Shown here one piece after another: positions 21,723 to 30,767 of a stretch of DNA of 54,782 nt. Numbering within the stretch: position 1 is the first letter of the stretch; every line of letters starts with the position of its first letter. This DNA comes from a virus: positions 1 through 54,782 of the IMG/VR virus record IMGVR_UViG_3300027121_000004; one strand, given 5' to 3'. The position numbers were made by a program, and so were the translations under genes. The notes beneath the pieces are model-generated. The model saw only the letters and a program-made list of their open reading frames with translations. It did not search any database and was not told where the DNA came from.

Positions 21723-24380
21723 ATGTATCAAAACATCTATTTCGACAAAAAGACAAATACGTGTCATCTTTGGGATGACAAAAAAGGTTACACGAACTTC
21801 GTGTTCAGACCGTATGCGTATCGTAAACGTCCCAACGGAAAGTATAAGAGTATTTTTGGTGATGAACTTGAGAAGGTTTATAGTTTTAATCCCAGAGATC
21901 CATCGTTGTTTGAATCAGACGTTCCGATTGAAACCAGAATCTTGATCGACGCATACGAAGATAGTGATGATCTTTCAGAAGGACATCGTGTGTTGTATCT
22001 GGACATTGAGGTCAGCACCGAAGGTGGATTTCCAAACGTTGATGAAGCAGACAAGGAAATTACAGCTATCGCAATCTGTGATGGTCTGACCGAAAAGTAT
22101 ACTGCTTTCATTCTTGATAGAGAAGGTAAACTTGAGACATTTTCCAAAGATAATGTCGAGGTTGTGAGTTTCACTACAGAGGAAAGTTTGTTGGCTCACT
22201 TTGTTACCAAGTGGGAAGAAATTCAACCAACCATTGTGACTGGTTGGAACAGTAATGATTTCGACATGCCTTACTTGTATCGTCGAATGAAGAACATTAT
22301 TGGTGCTTCACAGGCAAAACGTATGAGTCCGATTGGTGTGACTTATATCAACGATTGGAGTAAGAAACTCGTAATCGCTGGTGTGACTCACTTGGACTAT
22401 ATGCGTCTTTATGAAAAGTTGAACATCAAGAAAGAACCAAGTTATGCACTTAATGCGATTGGTAAGAAGGTTGTGGGTATGGAAAAGATTACCTACAAAG
22501 GAAGTCTTGATGATTTGTATAAGTCTGATATCAAGAAGTATATCGAATACAACTTGAATGACGTTCAGATTATTGTCGCATTGGAGAAGAAACTTCAGTT
22601 TATTGAATTGGCTAGGGCTATTTGTCACAAGGGTCACGTTCCGTATGATTGTTATCAAATGAGTTCACGATTCATCGAAGGTGCAATTCTTATGTATCTT
22701 CGTAGAAAGGGACAAGTTGCCAAGAATAAACCTATTGAGGGTAGGGAAGAATATGAGCAACGTTTAGATGAAAATGAAGAAGGATTTGAAGGTGCATATG
22801 TTAAGGCTCCTAAGCCTGGTCGTTATGATTGGGTTTTTGACTTGGACCTTACATCAATGTATCCGAATATCATCATCAGTCTTAACATCAGTCCTGAAAC
22901 CAAGATAGGTGTTATTGATAGAATTGAATTTGATGAAAAGTTTGTTGATGAACGTCGTGCAGAATTGACCGATGATTACAACAATCTGAGTGACAGCACA
23001 CAGAAAGAAACTTCGTTGGAACAATATATTGAACAAAGACTGTATTACTACAGTGCCAAGATGTTCACACAAAACAGAATTTCCACTTACCATATTGGTG
23101 GAAACGCTTATACAAATGAACAGTTCAAGAAATTGATTGCAGAATCCAAGTTGAGTGTTGCGAGTAACGGTGTTCTTTATTACAAAGAGACTGCCGGTGT
23201 TATTCCAGAGATTCTGGTCAAGTGGTTCGATGAACGCAAAGACATGCGTAAGATGGCTAAGAAGTATCACGAACAAGGTGATGAGTCTATGTATGAATTT
23301 TATGAACAGAGACAGAAGGTTCAAAAGGTTCTACTCAACTCAATCTATGGTGTTTTGGGTCTTCCTATCTTTAGATTCTATGATAAGGATAATGCGAGTG
23401 CCGTGACTATCACTGGTCAAGATATTATCAAGACCACTGGTAAGGCAATCAATGAATATTTCAAGAAGACGTTGAACGAAACCGAAGGTGATTGGGTGAT
23501 TTATACCGACACTGATTCTTGTTTCGCAAGTGCGCTGCCTATCATTCAGAAGAACATGCCTGAGATTGATCAGAATGATGAAAAGCAAATGACTGATGCA
23601 ATCTTGAAGGTGACTGGCGAAGTTCAGTCGTTTGTCAATAAGTTTTATGATATGATGGCAGTTCGATTCTTTAACATCGAAAAACATCGGTTTGATGCAA
23701 AACAAGAAGTTATTGCAAAGACTGGTTTTTGGTTGGCTAAGAAACGATATGCACAGTTTATCATCAACAAGGGTGGTATCGTGTGTGATGAAATGGAAGT
23801 GAAGGGTATTGACGTTGTTAGAACATCATTCCCAATTCAGTTTCGTAAGTTCATGCAACAATTCTTGGATGATATTCTTCGTAAGACTGACAAAGAAATC
23901 ATTGATCAAAATATCTTGAAGTTCTTGGAAACCAACTTGGTCGAGTCATCTGTTATTGAAATTGCAAAGAATACCAGTGTCAAGTTCAAGAGTGGTGGTG
24001 AAACCAAGACTGATTATAATCCGAAGACTCGTAGTAAGTTCAAATATATCAAAGGAACCACTGCACAGGCAAAGGCTGCGTTGTTTTACAATGATCTATT
24101 GCAACATTGGGAATTGGATAAAATTGTTCCTCCGATTTTCCACGGTCAAAAGATCAAGTGGGTATATTTGAAGAACAACGAGTATGGTTCTGACTGTATT
24201 GCTTTGAAAGCAGACGGAACTGATCCAGATCGTATTATGGATTTTGTCAATCAGTATGTTGATAGAAACGCAATGTATGAACAAGAGTTGAAAGGTAAAC
24301 TTTTGGATTTCTATAACATTTTGAATTGGGATTATCCAAATCAGACTGATAAAAAGCTTGGTGAGTTCTTTAGTTTCTGA
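21723..24380 (+). CDS. 43: family B DNA polymerase (T4 gp43-like), 885 aa
   Basis: Replicative polymerase with 3'-5' proofreading. Exonuclease motifs: Exo I LDIE (D94, E96), Exo II N176...FD (D181), Exo III YNLND (Y276, D280). Polymerase motifs: A DLTSMYP (D375), B K535...N539-S-IYG, C YTDTDS (Y594, D596, D598). All catalytic residues are intact. Length (885) matches T4 gp43 (898). The last residues (KKLGEFFSF) resemble the clamp-binding tail of T4-type polymerases. No intein or split is present. The clamp and clamp loader genes follow, interrupted only by one hypothetical gene. Confidence 0.97.
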   Translation: MYQNIYFDKKTNTCHLWDDKKGYTNFVFRPYAYRKRPNGKYKSIFGDELEKVYSFNPRDPSLFESDVPIETRILIDAYEDSDDLSEGHRVLYLDIEVSTEGGFPNVDEADKEITAIAICDGLTEKYTAFILDREGKLETFSKDNVEVVSFTTEESLLAHFVTKWEEIQPTIVTGWNSNDFDMPYLYRRMKNIIGASQAKRMSPIGVTYINDWSKKLVIAGVTHLDYMRLYEKLNIKKEPSYALNAIGKKVVGMEKITYKGSLDDLYKSDIKKYIEYNLNDVQIIVALEKKLQFIELARAICHKGHVPYDCYQMSSRFIEGAILMYLRRKGQVAKNKPIEGREEYEQRLDENEEGFEGAYVKAPKPGRYDWVFDLDLTSMYPNIIISLNISPETKIGVIDRIEFDEKFVDERRAELTDDYNNLSDSTQKETSLEQYIEQRLYYYSAKMFTQNRISTYHIGGNAYTNEQFKKLIAESKLSVASNGVLYYKETAGVIPEILVKWFDERKDMRKMAKKYHEQGDESMYEFYEQRQKVQKVLLNSIYGVLGLPIFRFYDKDNASAVTITGQDIIKTTGKAINEYFKKTLNETEGDWVIYTDTDSCFASALPIIQKNMPEIDQNDEKQMTDAILKVTGEVQSFVNKFYDMMAVRFFNIEKHRFDAKQEVIAKTGFWLAKKRYAQFIINKGGIVCDEMEVKGIDVVRTSFPIQFRKFMQQFLDDILRKTDKEIIDQNILKFLETNLVESSVIEIAKNTSVKFKSGGETKTDYNPKTRSKFKYIKGTTAQAKAALFYNDLLQHWELDKIVPPIFHGQKIKWVYLKNNEYGSDCIALKADGTDPDRIMDFVNQYVDRNAMYEQELKGKLLDFYNILNWDYPNQTDKKLGEFFSF

Positions 24381-24393
24381 TACTTCTTATAGG

Positions 24394-24422
24394 TTGATGT
24401 TTTGTCAATCACTTGATAGTAT
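24394..24422 (+). promoter_or_regulatory. possible sigma70-like promoter, leaderless
   Basis: TTGATG (24394-24399), 17-bp spacer, TAGTAT (24417-24422), then 6 bp to the ATG at 24429. The boxes are less perfect than in the others, but the geometry is identical. Confidence 0.5.
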
Positions 24423-24428
24423 TGATCA

Positions 24429-24845
24429 ATGAGTTCCTACGAAAAACTATTGAATATCCCCTTAGAGGGAACCAAGTTACCTTTATTTGACTGTATATCA
24501 AACACACCTATTGCAACACAATATCAACGTGTTGTAATAGGACAACGTGGACCGTATGTTGAATTTACCAAGAATCAGATATGCGACCACGAATTGTATA
24601 TACCCAAGTCTCAGTTATACAGATTAAGTGATCCAAAAGTCTATTACATAGAGTTTAGAACACTACAAAACAATGTGAAGGTGTATTATCAAATGAGAAG
24701 TGTAGCTTATGCTGATTATTTGATCAATCACTTTTACATATCACCAACTGATCTTTTCTTTATGGATAACGATACACATAGTCGGTGTATTAAAGAAAAG
24801 ACTAATGTTAGTATTATCCCAGAAGAATTTTTTGAAACGGTTTGA
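24429..24845 (+). CDS. hypothetical protein between polymerase and clamp, 138 aa
   Basis: No family is recognised. The protein is mostly beta-like, with QYQRVVIGQRGPYVEF, ELYIPKSQLYRL and VYYIEFRTLQNNVKVYYQM, followed by a helical C-terminus. The spacing of aromatics suggests a small folded domain. It has its own candidate promoter without a leader. Its stop overlaps the -35 of the sliding-clamp promoter. Position alone suggests a replication-linked role. Confidence 0.7.
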   Translation: MSSYEKLLNIPLEGTKLPLFDCISNTPIATQYQRVVIGQRGPYVEFTKNQICDHELYIPKSQLYRLSDPKVYYIEFRTLQNNVKVYYQMRSVAYADYLINHFYISPTDLFFMDNDTHSRCIKEKTNVSIIPEEFFETV

Positions 24846-24870
24846 CAGTAACAAAACAACATAGTAGCAT
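24842..24870 (+). promoter_or_regulatory. sigma70-like promoter of the sliding clamp gene, leaderless
   Basis: TTGACA (24842-24847), 17-bp spacer, TAGCAT (24865-24870), then 8 bp to the ATG at 24879. The -35 box overlaps the stop codon of the preceding gene. Confidence 0.7.
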
Positions 24871-24878
24871 AAACAAGT

Positions 24879-25616
24879 ATGAAGAAAGAAACATTAAATA
24901 CATTCATTGACAAGTATTCACTTAACGGAACTATTGAGTCTGTAAAGTGGGTAGTAAACGCAAAAGATACAAACATCAAGACATCTGCAATTAGTGATGA
25001 CAAGAACGTGTTGGGATTTGTCACGATCAAGACAAATGATGGATTGGAAGACATGGAGATTGGTGTTAATGACACAGCTAAGTTGAAGAAGATGTTGACT
25101 GTCTTGGCTGATGAGTTGACTATTTCTCCTACAAAGACCAACGACAAGGTTACATCTTTGGTGTTGGCAAGTGCCGAAACCGATGTTCAGTATGTTACGG
25201 CTGATTTGAGTGTGATTCCAAAGGCGGCTGAACTCAAGAAGTTGCCTCCGTTTAATTTGGAAATTCCGTTGACCAAGGAGTTCGTGACTACCTTTGTCAA
25301 GGCAAAGAGTGCGTTGAGTGATGTTGATATTTTCACTTTGACCACAGACAAGAAGGGTAAGATCAAGATGACTCTTGGATTTAGTAATGTAAACAGTAAT
25401 CGTATCAATATTGAGGTCAAGCCGGTTGCAGGTAAGGATAAGATTGGTAAGACTCTTCATTTCAGTGCGAAGTATTTGAAGGAGATCTTGACTTCCAACA
25501 CAGACTGTGATAATGCTGTATTGAAGATCAGTGATGCAGGTATTGCGAACGTTGAATTTGATAATGCAATGTTTAACAGCAATTACTTCCTGATCGAATT
25601 CAAGAATATCGACTAA
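24879..25616 (+). CDS. 45: DNA polymerase sliding clamp (T4 gp45-like), 245 aa
   Basis: The clamp is a ring that tethers polymerase to DNA and, in T4-like phages, also activates late transcription. Family features: length (T4 gp45 is 228), an N-terminal ETLNTFIDKYSL helix, VLGFVTIK and MEIGVNDTAKLKKML in domain 1, and the C-terminal HFSAKYLKEIL helix and VEFDNAMFNSNYFLIEF strand pair typical of gp45. It precedes the clamp loader gene by 8 bp. It has its own promoter, with only 8 bp between the -10 box and the ATG, and no ribosome site. Confidence 0.88.
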   Translation: MKKETLNTFIDKYSLNGTIESVKWVVNAKDTNIKTSAISDDKNVLGFVTIKTNDGLEDMEIGVNDTAKLKKMLTVLADELTISPTKTNDKVTSLVLASAETDVQYVTADLSVIPKAAELKKLPPFNLEIPLTKEFVTTFVKAKSALSDVDIFTLTTDKKGKIKMTLGFSNVNSNRINIEVKPVAGKDKIGKTLHFSAKYLKEILTSNTDCDNAVLKISDAGIANVEFDNAMFNSNYFLIEFKNID

Positions 25617-25624
25617 TATAAATT

Positions 25625-26584
25625 ATGAGTTTCTTTACTGAAACAGAACAACCTCAAGTTTCTGACCATGGTGTTTGGGCTGAAAAGTATCGTCCAGACA
25701 CTTTGGAAGACTATATTTGTGATGAACGAGTCAGATCGATCATCACTGATTATATCACCAAGAAGAATGTGCCTGGACATTTGTTATTTCATGGTAATGC
25801 AGGAACTGGTAAGACCACACTTGCAAAGATTATTACCAAGAACATTCCGTGTGATGTGATGTATGTCAACGCATCAGATAACACTGGTGTTGACTTTGTT
25901 CGTGATAAGATCAAGCCGTTCGCATCAACAATGGGTTTCAATGATCTTAAGATTGTGATTCTGGACGAGTCTGACTATATGTCTACAAACTCACAGGCAT
26001 CACTTCGTAATTTGATGGAGACTTACAGTAAGACGACTCGTTTTATTCTTACTTGTAACTATATTGATAAGATCATTGAACCGTTGTTCAGTAGGACTCA
26101 AGTGTTCAAATTGGAACCTCCTACGATGAAGGATGTTGCGATGTATATCGTGAAGATCCTTACGAAGGAGAATATCACATTTGAAATGCCAACGGTGGCA
26201 ACTGTGGTCAAAGAGTATTATCCAGATATTCGTAAGATCGTCAATGTTGTTCAACAGAGTTCTACCAGTGGAAAATTGGAGCTGGTCAAGTTACAGTCTG
26301 CCAATGCAGATGTAAAGAACAAGATGATTTCTATTCTTAAGACTGCCAAGACCAACAAGAAGGCATTTACTGAGATTAGACAGTTGATCAATGATGCAGG
26401 TATCAAACATTTTGACGAACTGTATTCTGAGTTATATAACAAGGCTATTGAGTATGATAATGGTCATACAATTAGTGTGATTGTAGATATCTCGGAAAGT
26501 CTATACCAAAATGCATTGGTTATTGATAAAGAGATTACGTTCATGGCTTGTATTGCCAAGATCATAAAGGTCATATCTAAGTAA
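25625..26584 (+). CDS. 44: clamp loader large subunit (T4 gp44-like AAA+), 319 aa
   Basis: ATPase that opens and loads the clamp. N-terminal WAEKYRPDTLEDY is the RFC/gp44 opening. Walker A GNAGTGKT is at 57-64 and Walker B ILDESD has D114/E115. Sensor 1 is ILTCNY, and the arginine-finger site is PLFSRTQVF, with SRT in place of the usual SRC. Length equals T4 gp44 (319). The C-terminal collar domain is complete. It probably pairs with the gp62-like product of 9160. It is likely co-transcribed with the clamp. Confidence 0.95.
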   Translation: MSFFTETEQPQVSDHGVWAEKYRPDTLEDYICDERVRSIITDYITKKNVPGHLLFHGNAGTGKTTLAKIITKNIPCDVMYVNASDNTGVDFVRDKIKPFASTMGFNDLKIVILDESDYMSTNSQASLRNLMETYSKTTRFILTCNYIDKIIEPLFSRTQVFKLEPPTMKDVAMYIVKILTKENITFEMPTVATVVKEYYPDIRKIVNVVQQSSTSGKLELVKLQSANADVKNKMISILKTAKTNKKAFTEIRQLINDAGIKHFDELYSELYNKAIEYDNGHTISVIVDISESLYQNALVIDKEITFMACIAKIIKVISK

Positions 26585-26613
26585 TTGTAAAAAGTAGGCA
26601 AATACCCACTCGG

Positions 26614-26624
26614 ACTATTTATTA
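26614..26624 (+). promoter_or_regulatory. recurrent pre-start motif ACTATTTATTA (copy 3)
   Basis: Exact third copy, 4 bp before the ATG at 26629, at the boundary between the replisome and the glycan block. The spacing to the ATG is the same as in copy 2. Confidence 0.4.
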
Positions 26625-26628
26625 CCAA

Positions 26629-29277
26629 ATGAGTAACAAGAAAGTTGTTTATTTCGGTGCGGATGGTGCGAGTGGGTATGCTAATGCGGCCAAGGGATAC
26701 ATTTATGACCTATTACAAAACGGTCATGAAGTTTATTTTGCTACATTGTCTGGAGCACCAGTAAAAGATGACACTGAGTTTTACAAGTATTTTCACAACA
26801 ACTTAAAGAAGCTTCCCGTATTTTCAAAGAAAGAAAAGTTGAGTGATTCGGAAGTGGTGATTCATTTTACACCCGACATTTGGAATCAAGTCATTGAGTC
26901 ACACAAAGATTGGATTGGTAACAAAAAAATTACTGGCAGAACTGTATGGGACTTTGATCCGCTTCCAGACAAGTGGGTAAAAGCGATAAATGACAGTATC
27001 GTAAATGTAGTAAGCGTGCCTTCACAATGGTGTAAAGAGGTGTTTGTAAATTCAGGCATCAAGAAGGATATTATAGTGGAACCACACACAATACCACCCG
27101 TTCACTATAAACGTCACAGTATAGTTGACTTATTTGAAAATGCCAGAATATTCAGTCCGGTTCCAATAAACTATCAACGGTTTGCCAAGAGAGTCAAGTT
27201 TCTGAATGTATCGTCATTGGTATCCAGAAAGAACACTGGGTTTTTGATCGAAGCATACTTGGATTCATTTGCTTTTGATGACGAAACATTATTGATATGT
27301 AAGTTCACTGACAACCTTAATAATGTTAAGACCATTGAGAAACATATACAAGAGATCATACTCAAAAAGATCAAGAATCGGGACAAAGACTTTGCTTATG
27401 CTCCTATTGTAGTAATAAGCGAAAGGTTGAGCTTTGACAAAATTCAGAGTCTACATGATGACACTGACATTTATGTTAACGTATCAAGAGGTGAAGGATT
27501 CAATATACCATGTTACACCGCAAAGACTAAGAATAAAGATATTGTAAGTCCTTTACATGGCGGTATGACAGATTACCTTACAAACTATCCTAGATTGTTT
27601 GAGGTTAATTACAACACAACATATATCAGTAGTTATGACAAAAACATAGATACATCAATGTTGATGTGGATCAATATGAACACCAAGAGTGTTGATCCGT
27701 CATACGAAGATTTGTGCAACAGTCTCAAGAACGCATACTACGCAAATATTAGAAAGTGTGTATATCTTGATTCTGTAGAATTGTATCAACCAAATACGTC
27801 ACAAACGGAAGAGTCTTCATTGTTTCCAATTTACTTTAAAAATGGATGGCACAATGAATCGTTGGTCAATGGTATTTGGTCAGACAAAGAAGCTGAAATT
27901 ATAATTGGACCCGATGTATACAAATTTGAAGTTGTAGTGGAATCAATTACCGATGTCAATGTGACGTTTACTATAAATGAAGTTGATCATGTATATTCGA
28001 TGAAACGTGGTCAACACTCATTGAAGATAATTTCCAAAGAAGAAAAGAATGTCAAGATCAACTGTGATGTTACATTCGACGGGTCATTTATAAACCGATC
28101 TGGCAACAATCGGTATGGCATCAAGATTGTAGACGTTTATGTCAATGGCATCAAGAACAATACCAGTAGGTTGTTATTCAAAGATACCAATTTCAACGAA
28201 CGTGTATTGGTAGAAACTGGATTTGTTATAGAGAAGTCAAATGTCTTGAACAAGGGTGAGTATGGTGACATCATCATCAAGTTCAAAGAGTTGACTGATA
28301 ATAACAAGTATCCAAAGAAGATCAATCTTGGTAGACAATTGTCTTTCTATTCACATAGATCTGGATGGAATTATGTGTTGCACAACATGGCAGCGCTCAA
28401 TAGCAACAGTGGCGTTTATTGTGACGGGTTTATAGAGAACAATTTTAGTTGGAGAAAGACAGAATGTATTCTTCAAAAGACTATTCCTTACAACAAGAGT
28501 TGGATTGGGTTTATTCACAATCCTCCAAACATGCCACCGTGGTTTAGTGACAACAATGCATTCAGTAACATCATATTGCAAGATCCATACTTCCTAGACA
28601 GTCTTAGAAGATGTAAGGGTATCTATACTTTATCCGAATATCATGCCAAGGTGATACGTCAATACATACCTTTTATTCCAGTTGAGTCACTATATCATCC
28701 AACTGAAATTCCAGAGTTACAATTTGATTTTGAAAGATTTGCGAAGAATCAAGAGAAAAAGCTTATCACAATAGGTTGGTGGTTACGTAAATTGAATGCG
28801 TTATATACTGTTAGAGCGCACGGTTATCAAAAGGTCAGATTGCTTCCAAACAATAAGTGTAAAGACACCATTTTCAGATTAGAAAAAATAGAGTCTCTTG
28901 TCAGTAATCAATACATCACTGATGAACAACGTAACTCTGTTAAAATCCTTGACTTTTTGCCAAACGATGAATATGATAAGATTTTGACAGAGAATGTCGT
29001 TTATTTGGATCTATACGATAGTAGTGCAAACAATGGTATCATTGAATGTATGGCTAGAGCGACTCCAATATTTATAAATCGTTTGCCCGCTGTTGTCGAA
29101 TACTTGGGTGAAGGATATCCACTATATATTGATAGTCAGTTTGATCTGGAAGAAAAGCTTAAAGATTTGGATCTCATTAAGAGAGCACATCTTTATCTGA
29201 AAACTGTGAGATACAAAGTTGAAATTGGTCATTTCTTAGAAAGTATGGTCAATTCTAAGATTTATAAAAGTCTATGA
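26629..29277 (+). CDS. two-headed GT4-like glycosyltransferase with internal beta-sandwich, 882 aa
   Basis: Three parts are visible. Residues 1-390 are a GT-B transferase: VYFGADGASGYANAAKGY, HFTPDIWN, KFLNVSSLVSRKNTG, then VNVSRGEGFNIPCY as the donor signature. Residues about 405-507 are a beta-sandwich beginning GWHNESLVNGIWSDKEAEI, of the same kind as the stand-alone proteins at 35787 and 37646. Residues about 573-882 are a second GT-B-like half: SHRSGWNYVLHNMAAL, FIHNPPNMPPWF, TIGWWLRKLNALY, then LDLYDSSANNGIIECMARATPIF. Two transferase sites in one chain suggest sequential addition of two sugars, with the sandwich as glycan-binding spacer (inference). It opens the large plus-strand glycan run. 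Confidence 0.83.
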   Translation: MSNKKVVYFGADGASGYANAAKGYIYDLLQNGHEVYFATLSGAPVKDDTEFYKYFHNNLKKLPVFSKKEKLSDSEVVIHFTPDIWNQVIESHKDWIGNKKITGRTVWDFDPLPDKWVKAINDSIVNVVSVPSQWCKEVFVNSGIKKDIIVEPHTIPPVHYKRHSIVDLFENARIFSPVPINYQRFAKRVKFLNVSSLVSRKNTGFLIEAYLDSFAFDDETLLICKFTDNLNNVKTIEKHIQEIILKKIKNRDKDFAYAPIVVISERLSFDKIQSLHDDTDIYVNVSRGEGFNIPCYTAKTKNKDIVSPLHGGMTDYLTNYPRLFEVNYNTTYISSYDKNIDTSMLMWINMNTKSVDPSYEDLCNSLKNAYYANIRKCVYLDSVELYQPNTSQTEESSLFPIYFKNGWHNESLVNGIWSDKEAEIIIGPDVYKFEVVVESITDVNVTFTINEVDHVYSMKRGQHSLKIISKEEKNVKINCDVTFDGSFINRSGNNRYGIKIVDVYVNGIKNNTSRLLFKDTNFNERVLVETGFVIEKSNVLNKGEYGDIIIKFKELTDNNKYPKKINLGRQLSFYSHRSGWNYVLHNMAALNSNSGVYCDGFIENNFSWRKTECILQKTIPYNKSWIGFIHNPPNMPPWFSDNNAFSNIILQDPYFLDSLRRCKGIYTLSEYHAKVIRQYIPFIPVESLYHPTEIPELQFDFERFAKNQEKKLITIGWWLRKLNALYTVRAHGYQKVRLLPNNKCKDTIFRLEKIESLVSNQYITDEQRNSVKILDFLPNDEYDKILTENVVYLDLYDSSANNGIIECMARATPIFINRLPAVVEYLGEGYPLYIDSQFDLEEKLKDLDLIKRAHLYLKTVRYKVEIGHFLESMVNSKIYKSL

Positions 29278-29702
29278 ATATTAAAGAAGTCTACTATAAC
29301 AATATTGTTTATACCGTTCCCGTATCAACAATCAAACACATAAATAAACTTGACGTTGTTCAATTGACAGATGATTTGATCGTATTTTATTCCGATCAAG
29401 ATAAATGCTGGAAAGAAGCGCCACTGGATCTACATACACTCTACACCAACACGGTCACAGTGAATGTAAAAAATGGACCAGAACTTCTCAAGTTAAAGTC
29501 TAATGCAAGCGATGTGTTTGAAATCTTGGATAAGAAGGTTGCCAAGGTAAAAATTGAAACTATCATCGTATGTGAAAATGCAGAAAATAATGTTTGGAAT
29601 GTTCTGACGCCAGAGTCAGATCTTCATAAGTTATACAAATTATTTGAACAAAACAAACATCGAATGAACGCCGAAGATAAAGTTATTAACGGAGGACAAT
29701 AA
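29274..29702 (+). CDS. hypothetical protein, 142 aa
   Basis: No family is recognised. The first 60 residues look like a small beta domain (YYNNIVYTVPVSTI, VVQLTDDLIVFYSD, CWKEAPLDL). The rest is helical and charged (LKSNASDVFEILDKKVAKV, LYKLFEQNKHRM). It is coupled to both neighbours, by an ATGA overlap upstream and TAATG downstream. It directly precedes the radical SAM gene and may serve it, but only position says so. Confidence 0.65.
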   Translation: MNIKEVYYNNIVYTVPVSTIKHINKLDVVQLTDDLIVFYSDQDKCWKEAPLDLHTLYTNTVTVNVKNGPELLKLKSNASDVFEILDKKVAKVKIETIIVCENAENNVWNVLTPESDLHKLYKLFEQNKHRMNAEDKVINGGQ

Positions 29703-30763
29703 TGAAAGACTTGACCAAAAAGATGTGCTTTAGACCTTGGGACTTCATGGAGATCCAAGATGATACCAACATGTATCCGTGTTGTCCAAACTGGGTCAAT
29801 CAGTATAACTTTGGCAAAGTAAGAATTTCAGAAGGATTTGAGAATAGATGGAATGGAGAAAAAGCGCAAAGGTTTAGAGAATCAATTCTGGACGGAAGTT
29901 ATAAGTATTGCAATAGAACTCAATGTCCGATGATTCAAAATGATTCATTGCCAAACGTAGAAGATGTTTTGGCTGGAAAACATGGTGCGGACAAAAAGAA
30001 AATCTATGAAGAAAAACAACTGATTTCATCCAATCCAAACTTCATCAATCTATGTTATGATAGAAGTTGCAATTTGAGATGTCCAAGTTGTCGTGAGAAT
30101 TTTGTTTTCTTGAATGAAAAGAGTGTGGGCAACGAGTATTACACCAAGGTTCAATTTCAAGAAAAGTTGATTGAGTATCTTTATACATGTAAGGTAAGAA
30201 CCACAATCAATGTTACTGGGTCTGGAGATCCATTTGCTAGTAGGTTGTTTTGGGAGTTTTTGACTTCATTTGAAGGTGTAAAGAATCCATTGGTAGAGTT
30301 CCAACTTCAAACAAACGGTGTTCTATTCACAGAAGAAAACTGGGATAAGATGAACAAGATTCACAACAATCGAATCAGCACAATAATCAGTTTGGATGCT
30401 GGAACCGAAGAAACTTACAATTACACTAGAAAAGGTGGTGATTGGAAGAAGTTGATGCGTAACTTGGACTTTGTTGAAACATTGTTTGACAAAGGTAAGT
30501 TACATTGGGTTAGATTGGACTTTGTATGTCAACAGAAGAATTACAAAGAAATACCACTGTTTGTGGACATAGCAAGATCACATAGTTTCTATTGTTATCT
30601 ATCAAGGATTGTAAATTGGGGAACTTATCCTCCAGAGGAGTTTAACAAACACAACATATTTGATCCAAGTCATCCAGAACATGGCGAATTCTTGAATGTT
30701 ATTAGACAAGATCTGAATTATGATCTTATAGACTTTGGTAATTTAAGTGAGTTCCGAGGTTGA
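29702..30763 (+). CDS. radical SAM protein with N-terminal SPASM-like cysteines, 353 aa
   Basis: The radical SAM cluster motif CNLRCPSC gives C123, C127 and C130 (CxxxCxxC). It is followed by a partial TIM barrel (NVTGSGDPFASRLFW, FQLQTNGVLF, SLDAGTEETYN). Before it, residues 9-70 have a Cys-rich segment (MCFRPWDFMEI, YPCCPNW, then YCNRTQCP), like a SPASM/twitch auxiliary-cluster domain placed N-terminally. Such enzymes modify peptides or sugars by radical chemistry; the substrate is unknown. A GGAGG-type ribosome site (ACGGAGGAC) stands just upstream. It sits inside the glycan run, next to the GT90 gene. Confidence 0.87.
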   Translation: MKDLTKKMCFRPWDFMEIQDDTNMYPCCPNWVNQYNFGKVRISEGFENRWNGEKAQRFRESILDGSYKYCNRTQCPMIQNDSLPNVEDVLAGKHGADKKKIYEEKQLISSNPNFINLCYDRSCNLRCPSCRENFVFLNEKSVGNEYYTKVQFQEKLIEYLYTCKVRTTINVTGSGDPFASRLFWEFLTSFEGVKNPLVEFQLQTNGVLFTEENWDKMNKIHNNRISTIISLDAGTEETYNYTRKGGDWKKLMRNLDFVETLFDKGKLHWVRLDFVCQQKNYKEIPLFVDIARSHSFYCYLSRIVNWGTYPPEEFNKHNIFDPSHPEHGEFLNVIRQDLNYDLIDFGNLSEFRG

Positions 30764-30767
30764 TAGT

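Noticed and set aside
21723-24380. Alternative genetic code (stop reassignment)
   Set aside because: TAA, TAG and TGA are all used as final stops next to the following start, and the long conserved genes contain no in-frame stops.
26590-26613. Hairpin/terminator after the clamp loader gene
   Set aside because: Only a mismatched 6-bp stem (AGTAGG / CCCACT) without a T run.
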